Shown here in pieces: positions 14,753 through 19,310 of a DNA stretch of 19,310 bases (position 1 is its first letter; each line of letters opens with the position of its first letter). The notes under the pieces are model-generated. The model was not told the DNA's origin and did no database searches. It saw only the letters and a list, made by a program, of their open reading frames with translations. The stretch covers positions 1 to 19,310 of the forward strand of contig CAJTWA010000063.1 of NCBI GenBank assembly GCA_910580195.1. The letters are read 5' to 3'. The translations under genes were made by a program, and so were the position numbers. The stretch is from an uncultured Lachnospiraceae bacterium (lineage in GTDB: Bacteria > Bacillota > Clostridia > Lachnospirales > Lachnospiraceae).

Positions 14753-16780
14753 TCATTGTATGCGGAACTGCCCAATTAGCTGGTTCAAGGTCCGCGCTTG
14801 GGTGGACAGCTCATTGGAAACGGCTGCGCTTTCTTCCGCGGCGTCGGAATTGGCTTCTATGACTTTGGAAACTTCCTTGATCCTGTTTTCCACGGCCACA
14901 ATCATTTCCGACTGCTGGACGCTGGCGCGGGAAATTTCATCCATCAGCACTTTAATGGACTGGATGCACTCGCCGATTACCTGCATGGCGGAAATGGCTA
15001 GGCTGGAAGATTCCGTCCCTGTCTTAGCGGCGTCAATGGACTGGCTCACCAGCGTGCTGGTGTTCTGTGCAGCTTCTGCGGATTTGGACGCAAGGCTCCT
15101 GACTTCATCGGATACCACGGAAAAGCCTTTCCCTGCGGTGCCTGCCCGGGAGGCTTCAATCGAAGCGTTCAGGGCAAGGACATTGGTCTGGAAGGCAATG
15201 TCCTCAATAGTCTTGATGATGCTGACGATTTGGGCGGAGGACTGGTCGATGTTTTTCGTGGCGGCAACCAATTGCTCCATCTTTGTGTCTGCTTCTGCGG
15301 CGTAGCCGGTGGCCTTAGCTACTAAGTCGCTGGCCGTCCCGCAGCGGGCGGTGCTGTTTTGGATTTGTTCCGTAATGTCCGTAACATTGGAAACAAGGCC
15401 GTTGATGGAGTCCTTCTGCTGGGAAGTGCCTTGGGAAAGCGCCTGCGCCCCTGCAGATACTTGGTTTGCCCCGTTGTCCACTTGGCTTGCGACTTTTGTA
15501 ATGTCACGCATGACAGTGGTAAGGTGGGTGCGGATGCTTTTTAAGCTTTCCGCCAGCACTTGGAAGTCCCCAATATAGTAGGATTCATTTTTTTCCACAT
15601 CCACGGCGATATTCCCGTCTGCCATTTCCCCTAGGATCCGGCCGATATCGTCAATCGTTTTCCGCAGGCAGCCGCAGACATGGTGGATGGTTTTTGCAAT
15701 CATGCCGATTTCATCCGACCTGCCTAAAAAAGATTCCAATTCTTGGTCAGCGGAAAGCTCCAGCTCCCCAAGGCCTTGGATGGCATGTTCCAGCACCATA
15801 AGTTCCCGGCCTTCCCGGTGCAGGATGAACAGCGTGGCGAGGATAATGAATACTGCCACAACGGCGCACAGGAGAGCCACCACAGTGCGGACAACCGTTA
15901 CTTTCCCATATACTTCCGAAGTATTGTCCCGGACCATGAATACCCAGTTGCGGTCCTCTAAATATTTATAGACGACGAGCTGCCTGACGCCGTTTTCGTC
16001 CCGGTAAGAGTATGTACCTGCCGTGGTGTCCTTGTCAGCCTGTATCTGCTTTAGGATTTCCAGATAGCCGCTGTCCTTGGTTTCCGTGTTGAGGAGGGAG
16101 TCATCCTCATGGTATAGGTAAGTGCCTGTGTCTACGTTCAAGAATACATATTCGCTGTTTGGCAGCCCTTCAATGTCCAAATCCAGCAGGGAATCCATCA
16201 GGCGGCTGGCATAAACCCCGGCCCCTACAAACCCAATGCACTGCTGGCCGTCAAAGATTGGGCAGTACATGGACAGGATCATGCTCCCGGTCCCCGGGGA
16301 TTTCATAATCCCTAGGTTCGTAAGCGCAGGCTTGGCTAGGATGGTATTCTGGAACTCTTCCAAGGAATCGCCGGAGCGGGTAGTAATCCCAATTGCCCCT
16401 TCCGAGGTATGGGTCAGGACATAGGTGGAGGGGGTCCCGATATAAAGCCCTTCAAATATGCCTTTGACAGATGCAAAATCTTCTGTATATTGCTGCCCTT
16501 CCCGGAGGAGGGCAGGGTCGTTGGGATGTTCAAGGAGGTTTTTGACTTCGCTGCCCAAGGCAAATGCCTCCATATATTCTTCCGCGGAAGTGACATAGTC
16601 ATTGATAATGGACGCCCTTGATTCCACGGCGTCAATCATTTGGTTGGTAATATTGTTTTTTACCATGGATGCAACGGAACTGGACACAATTAGCCAGAGC
16701 AGGAACATCCCTGTAAAAGTAATCATGGTGGTAATAATGCTGATGCGGGTCGCAAGTTTTTGGTTAATTAGAGATTTCAT
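14753..16780 (-). CDS. Methyl-accepting chemotaxis protein, Cache-type sensor
   Basis: 675-residue transmembrane chemoreceptor. Order: membrane helix (about 11-36), extracytoplasmic Cache-like sensor (about 40-285, with CIGFVGAGVYASRLMDSL and YVFLNVDTGTYLYHEDD), second helix (about 294-318), HAMP-like segments (about 318-430), and a coiled-coil signalling domain with its hairpin tip near 526-550. The tip IAFQTNVLALNASIEASRAG is canonical, but the usual next residue Glu is Thr (AGTAGKGF). Known role: ligand sensing coupled to CheW/CheA; the ligand is not predictable. No CheW-binding pentapeptide for CheR is at the C terminus. GGGGGAA lies six bases before the ATG, and the gene has its own promoter. 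It converges on the rnf operon. Confidence 0.94.
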   Translation of the reverse strand: MKSLINQKLATRISIITTMITFTGMFLLWLIVSSSVASMVKNNITNQMIDAVESRASIINDYVTSAEEYMEAFALGSEVKNLLEHPNDPALLREGQQYTEDFASVKGIFEGLYIGTPSTYVLTHTSEGAIGITTRSGDSLEEFQNTILAKPALTNLGIMKSPGTGSMILSMYCPIFDGQQCIGFVGAGVYASRLMDSLLDLDIEGLPNSEYVFLNVDTGTYLYHEDDSLLNTETKDSGYLEILKQIQADKDTTAGTYSYRDENGVRQLVVYKYLEDRNWVFMVRDNTSEVYGKVTVVRTVVALLCAVVAVFIILATLFILHREGRELMVLEHAIQGLGELELSADQELESFLGRSDEIGMIAKTIHHVCGCLRKTIDDIGRILGEMADGNIAVDVEKNESYYIGDFQVLAESLKSIRTHLTTVMRDITKVASQVDNGANQVSAGAQALSQGTSQQKDSINGLVSNVTDITEQIQNSTARCGTASDLVAKATGYAAEADTKMEQLVAATKNIDQSSAQIVSIIKTIEDIAFQTNVLALNASIEASRAGTAGKGFSVVSDEVRSLASKSAEAAQNTSTLVSQSIDAAKTGTESSSLAISAMQVIGECIQSIKVLMDEISRASVQQSEMIVAVENRIKEVSKVIEANSDAAEESAAVSNELSTQARTLNQLIGQFRIQ

Positions 16781-16808
16781 GATATTCCCCCTGTAGTAAA
16801 TATAAAAT

Positions 16809-16826
16809 ATCCGGCAGACAGCGGAT
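16809..16826. repeat. Small inverted repeat in the chemoreceptor leader
   Basis: ATCCG (16809-16813) and CGGAT (16822-16826) form a short stem in the 5' leader of the chemoreceptor mRNA. It may be incidental. Confidence 0.3.
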
Positions 16827-16842
16827 GAATTTTAGCATGAAT

Positions 16843-16871
16843 ATTTTAACATGCTCGTTTATGTTTTTCAA
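16843..16871 (-). promoter_or_regulatory. Chemoreceptor promoter with overlapping inverted repeat
   Basis: Minus-strand TTGAAA (16866-16871), 17 bp, TAAAAT (16843-16848); the predicted leader is about 55 nt. An inverted repeat AGCATG (16834-16839) / CATGCT (16850-16855) brackets the -10 and could be an operator. Confidence 0.7.
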
Positions 16872-16938
16872 GCGTACCTGTTTCCTAAATGGGAAAATAG
16901 TTTTAGGCCGGCCAGTCATGGCGGGCAGCGGCGCCGGC

Positions 16939-16967
16939 TTGAATCCTGCAGGCTTCTTAGGTATAAT
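16939..16967 (+). promoter_or_regulatory. Acyltransferase gene promoter
   Basis: TTGAAT (16939-16944), 17 bp, TATAAT (16962-16967). The predicted start near 16975 leaves about 60 nt of leader. It is divergent from the chemoreceptor promoter, with about 70 bases between the two -35 boxes. Confidence 0.75.
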
Positions 16968-17035
16968 AAGGGGTAACGTTTCTATTAATTTTGCATGGTT
17001 ATGGCATGCAGCGGCAGCAGGGCAGGAGGGATTGC

Positions 17036-18103
17036 ATGGAAGGGAAAAAACAGCGGGAACATTATTTGGATAATCTGAGGAATTTCACTATTTTATTGCT
17101 GTTTCCCGTACATACGTTTATGGTTTGGAATGATTTTGGATCTAAATTTTATATATGGCAGGGGGAAAATAAGGTACTGAGCACGTTTGTTGCGGTGGTA
17201 AACCCGTGGTTTATGCCATTGCTGTTTGTGCTGGCTGGGATAAGCGCCCGCCATGCCTTGGGGCAGAGGGCAGCCAAGGAATTTGCCGTGCAGCGCGCCC
17301 GGAAGCTGCTGCTCCCATTTTTGGCTGGGATGGCCTTCCTTGTGCCAGTGCAGGCATATTATGCAAGGAAGTTTTTTGAGGGGTATCCGGGCGGGTATGC
17401 TGCGCACCTGAAATTCTTTTTTACCCATGTGACGGATTTTACCGGGTATGACGGGGCATTTACGCCGGGGCACCTGTGGTTCATCCTGTACCTGTTTGTA
17501 ATTTCCATGGCAGCGTTGGCCCTGTCCCAGTTCCTGCCTGATAGGAAGGTAAAAAAATATGTGGAAAACATGCCGCTTTTTGGGATATTATTGCTGTTCG
17601 TGCCCATTTGGCTGTCTTATTATCTGGGGAATATCGGCGGGTTCAGCCTTGGGAAATGCTTTGCGCTGTATTTGGCAGGGTATTATGTGCTGGGGGACGG
17701 CGCCGTGCTGAGCAGGCTGGGGCAAGGCGTCCGGGGGCTGGCGGTCTTGTGGGCGGCTGGGAGCGCGGCATCGGCAGTGCTGTATGGGAAGTATTCCTAC
17801 TATGGGGATTTGTGGGTGAATTTCTTTGGGTGGGCTTCGGTGCTGGCTTTGCTGGCCTTGGGGCGGAGGTTTCTGGACCGGAGGATGTGGGTGACGGGGT
17901 ACTTAAACCGGGCGTCTTACCCGATATACCTGCTGCACCAGAGCATTTTGGTGGCAGTGGCTTACTATGTGGCGCAGGGAGCGGGAGGGACGGCTGTGCA
18001 GGCGGCAGCGGTGTGCGGCGGGAGCTTTGTGCTGACGGTGGCGGCGTACCATGTGGTGCGGCTGGTGCCGGGGGTGAGGGCGTTGGTTGGGGTAAGGGGA
18101 TAG
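17036..18103 (+). CDS. Membrane acyltransferase, acyltransferase-3 family
   Basis: About 355 residues, ten or so hydrophobic helices. The N-terminal REHYLDNLRNFTILLLFPVH is the family's YLDxLR...VxxH signature with the conserved helix-1 histidine, and the C-terminal YLNRASYPIYLLHQSILV with HVVR nearby is the second landmark. Members O-acylate sugars or other surface polymers at the membrane; the acceptor cannot be told from sequence. The ATG at 17036 is chosen because GGAGGG lies six to seven bases upstream; an in-frame ATG at 16991 would add 15 hydrophilic residues without a ribosome binding site. The second half is very G-rich in its third positions. It appears monocistronic. Confidence 0.88.
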   Translation: MEGKKQREHYLDNLRNFTILLLFPVHTFMVWNDFGSKFYIWQGENKVLSTFVAVVNPWFMPLLFVLAGISARHALGQRAAKEFAVQRARKLLLPFLAGMAFLVPVQAYYARKFFEGYPGGYAAHLKFFFTHVTDFTGYDGAFTPGHLWFILYLFVISMAALALSQFLPDRKVKKYVENMPLFGILLLFVPIWLSYYLGNIGGFSLGKCFALYLAGYYVLGDGAVLSRLGQGVRGLAVLWAAGSAASAVLYGKYSYYGDLWVNFFGWASVLALLALGRRFLDRRMWVTGYLNRASYPIYLLHQSILVAVAYYVAQGAGGTAVQAAAVCGGSFVLTVAAYHVVRLVPGVRALVGVRG

Positions 18104-18148
18104 CCCCAGATTTTGCATGTGTTTGCAGGGGATGTTGGATTGTGTATT

Positions 18149-18174
18149 ATGGATGAAACCAGATAGGGATAAAA
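18149..18174 (+). repeat. 26-bp inverted repeat, left copy
   Basis: Starts ATGGATGAAACC and ends AGATAGGGATAAAA. The exact reverse complement is at 19052-19077, so the two copies enclose the Phd/PIN module. The left copy lies 46 bases after the acyltransferase stop. All 26 bases match and the flanking bases do not. Confidence 0.95.
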
Positions 18175-18249
18175 ATATACAAAAAAATAGTTTTTTCTTT
18201 CCTATCGAACGAGTTTTGATATCGTTTCTTTCGGTTTCGCATGATTTTA

Positions 18250-18278
18250 TTGATTTTCTTTCTGGAATCGCATACAAT
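18250..18278 (+). promoter_or_regulatory. Toxin-antitoxin promoter
   Basis: TTGATT (18250-18255), 17 bp, TACAAT (18273-18278), about 33 bases before the antitoxin ATG. Upstream lie an AACGA/TCGTT inverted pair (about 18208-18227) and TCGNTTC-like words that could be antitoxin binding sites; Phd-type antitoxins commonly repress their own promoter. Confidence 0.65.
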
Positions 18279-18310
18279 AAGAATAACCTAAATAAAAGGA
18301 GGATTTAGCC

Positions 18311-18538
18311 ATGGTTGTTACAGCGACAGAATTTAAAGCTAATTTCGGTAAGTACCTTGAATTAATTGCCAAGGAAGACGTCTTTATTACTCGTAATGGA
18401 AAAACGGTTGCTAAAGTTGTAAATCCCCAAATTTCTGCTGTGGATTCCTTGCGCGGGATGCTTGGTGGTATTTCTTCTGATATAGATATGGATTCTTTGC
18501 GAGAGGAGCGTCTGTTAAAATATGAAAATAATGTGTGA
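18311..18538 (+). CDS. Phd/YefM-type antitoxin
   Basis: 75 residues. The start VVTATEFKANFGKYLELIAK followed by EDVFITRNGKTVAKVV is the Phd/YefM N-terminal DNA-binding and dimerisation fold (TATExKxNFGKYL, ITRNGKPVA). The C-terminal half (DSLRGMLGGISSDIDMDSLR) is the flexible toxin-neutralising part, with the LRGxLGGI...DIxxLREER pattern typical of antitoxins paired with PIN toxins. AAAGGAGG lies nine bases before the ATG. It overlaps the toxin gene by 17 bases, so the pair is translated from one mRNA. Expected to neutralise the PIN nuclease and repress its own promoter. Confidence 0.9.
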   Translation: MVVTATEFKANFGKYLELIAKEDVFITRNGKTVAKVVNPQISAVDSLRGMLGGISSDIDMDSLREERLLKYENNV

Positions 18539-18935
18539 TACGAACGTAATCATTGATGTATTATTGGAAAGGGAACCTTTTATAGAAGATTCTTACAAAG
18601 TTCTAAAGTTTTGTGAAGAACACAAAATAGACGGTTTTGTATCAGCATCTTCTGTTACCGACATCTACTATCTTGTAAAAAAATATACCCACAGCATTGA
18701 TATGGCATATAAGGCAGTCGGAAAACTTTTAGAGATTGTCAAAGTATGCAGTGTTACTAACAATGATGTTCTGATTGCATTTCAGAAAAAGGCAAAAGAT
18801 TTTGAGGATTGCCTTGTTGCTACTTGCGCCAAATCTATACATTGTGATTGTATTGTCACCCGAAACAAAAGAGATTTTGATGGCATGGGTATTCCTATGT
18901 TTACCCCAACAGAAATTCTTTTGAAAATCATGTGA
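18522..18935 (+). CDS. PIN-domain (VapC-like) ribonuclease toxin
   Basis: 137 residues, the usual length for a single PIN domain. Acidic metal-binding residues are in place: D6 in MCDTNVIIDVLL, D47 in SVTDIYYLVKK, E95/D96 in KDFEDCLVA, and D118 in TRNKRDF. PIN toxins are Mg2+-dependent ribonucleases, often cutting tRNA or rRNA. The ATG at 18522 is 13 bases from GAGGAG; a second ATG at 18531 would give MCDTNVI, also plausible. It overlaps the antitoxin by 17 bases. The sequence is AT-richer than the acyltransferase before it, consistent with acquisition as a cassette bounded by the 26-bp inverted repeat. Confidence 0.9.
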   Translation: MKIMCDTNVIIDVLLEREPFIEDSYKVLKFCEEHKIDGFVSASSVTDIYYLVKKYTHSIDMAYKAVGKLLEIVKVCSVTNNDVLIAFQKKAKDFEDCLVATCAKSIHCDCIVTRNKRDFDGMGIPMFTPTEILLKIM

Positions 18936-18978
18936 TACATATTTCGCGGAAGCTTTCCTAGCGTCTGGTTGTAAACTG

Positions 18979-18999
18979 GGATTATGGCTGACATAATCC
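18979..18999. repeat. Hairpin downstream of the PIN gene
   Basis: GGATTATG (18979-18986) and CATAATCC (18992-18999) pair perfectly over 8 bp with a 5-base loop. No T-run follows on either side, so it is a poor terminator candidate; it may protect the mRNA end. Confidence 0.5.
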
Positions 19000-19051
19000 G
19001 ATGCTCGCTATTTCTATGGACAATATCATAAATTTTTACAGAATTTTTGTG

Positions 19052-19077
19052 TTTTATCCCTATCTGGTTTCATCCAT
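19052..19077 (-). repeat. 26-bp inverted repeat, right copy
   Basis: Exact reverse complement of 18149-18174. Its outer end merges with a 20-bp palindrome, because the ATGGATGAAAC half-site is repeated head-to-head here. Confidence 0.95.
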
Positions 19078-19086
19078 GGATGAAAC
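19067..19086. promoter_or_regulatory. 20-bp perfect palindrome upstream of a promoter
   Basis: GTTTCATCCA/TGGATGAAAC is perfectly self-complementary, centred on ATGGAT-type half-sites. It ends 17 bases before the -35 box of the small-ORF promoter, a suitable place for a dimeric regulator. It shares its left half with the 26-bp repeat. Confidence 0.6.
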
Positions 19087-19103
19087 GTAATTAACATTAA
19101 AAA

Positions 19104-19132
19104 TTGACGGCGGAATTGATATGATTTATAAT
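19104..19132 (+). promoter_or_regulatory. Near-consensus promoter of the small ORF
   Basis: TTGACG (19104-19109), 17 bp, TATAAT (19127-19132): 11 of 12 consensus positions. The predicted start near 19139 gives a leader of about 33 nt to the ATG at 19172. Confidence 0.8.
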
Positions 19133-19171
19133 GAATGGAAGAAGAAATAGCTGGAAAAAGAGGTGACATTA

Positions 19172-19282
19172 ATGCCATGTGCTGCTTTTGTTGTTTCTTT
19201 TTTGGAAGAGTTAATTAGCACTGTGACAGAATACATTTCCCAAGAAAAATATAAATTAACCTGTTGTGCTATTTTATTTTGA
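19172..19282 (+). CDS. Small 36-residue protein of unknown function
   Basis: Too short for routine gene finding but well supported: near-consensus promoter, short leader, and AAAGAGGTG six bases before the ATG. The product begins MPCAAFVVSFLEELISTVTE, an amphipathic helix-like stretch, and ends KLTCCAILF, with two adjacent cysteines near the C terminus. I recognise no family. It could be a secreted or membrane-active peptide, a peptide signal precursor, or the start of a longer gene disrupted here. Only 28 bases of window remain after the stop, so its neighbours are unseen. Confidence 0.5.
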   Translation: MPCAAFVVSFLEELISTVTEYISQEKYKLTCCAILF

Positions 19283-19310
19283 AGCTATGACTTTCCATAA
19301 AAGCGCAAAA

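Noticed and set aside
14760..15305. 181-codon plus-strand frame opposite the chemoreceptor signalling domain.
   Set aside because: Antisense shadow of a highly conserved coiled coil.
17608..18156. 182-codon frame overlapping the acyltransferase in another reading frame.
   Set aside because: Gly/Val-rich out-of-frame reading of a G-rich gene; the acyltransferase frame has clear motifs and a ribosome binding site.
18979..18999. Terminator of the toxin-antitoxin operon.
   Set aside because: Good stem but no U-tract on either strand.
18149..19077. Insertion sequence with terminal inverted repeats.
   Set aside because: No transposase lies inside and no flanking target duplication is seen; kept only as a hypothesis of a non-autonomous or invertible cassette.
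19286..19310. ATG near the right edge as the start of another gene.
   Set aside because: No ribosome binding site and only eight codons visible.

Overview
The window looks like a chromosomal segment of a gut-type Clostridia bacterium, most likely Lachnospiraceae. This rests on the rnfCDGEAB gene order, the Gram-positive ribosome binding sites (GGAGG-like), two secreted BspA-type leucine-rich-repeat proteins, Big_2 Ig-like domains and the overall codon style. The species assignment is inference from gene content, not from a search.

Left part (1-9400). The first 64 bases hold what looks like the 3' end of a tRNA (T-arm and acceptor strand) without a recognisable tRNA body, followed by a strong intrinsic terminator. 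Three leftward genes follow. One encodes a DEDDh RNase H-like/YprB-type exonuclease with a 30-bp in-frame tandem repeat. The second is a short secreted LRR protein. The third is a 1540-residue secreted paralog that adds a second LRR block, a papain-like cysteine-peptidase-like module (Cys912, His1020, Asn1041), a repetitive Gly/Ser/Pro/Asn linker and two Big_2 domains. Both LRR genes carry matching promoters (TTGCCA-17-TATAAT) with related spacers. A small rightward PemK/MazF-like toxin gene with an unusual overlapping downstream partner closes this part.

Centre (9400-14660). A complete rnfCDGEAB operon encodes the membrane ferredoxin:NAD+ oxidoreductase that turns excess reduced ferredoxin into an ion gradient. 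It has a promoter, a leader hairpin and a strong terminator. All expected Fe-S cysteines and both covalent-FMN threonines are present. RnfE carries a cysteine-rich tail.

Right part (14750-19310). A leftward methyl-accepting chemotaxis protein and a rightward membrane acyltransferase are transcribed divergently from two near-consensus promoters. They are followed by a Phd-type antitoxin/PIN toxin pair enclosed by a perfect 26-bp inverted repeat about 0.9 kb apart. Just outside the right repeat lie a 20-bp perfect palindrome, a near-consensus promoter and a 36-codon small ORF with a good ribosome binding site, reaching almost to the window end.

The parts most worth a second look are the inverted-repeat-bounded toxin-antitoxin cassette with its adjacent small gene, and the LRR-peptidase-Big_2 surface protein with its short paralog under a matching promoter.
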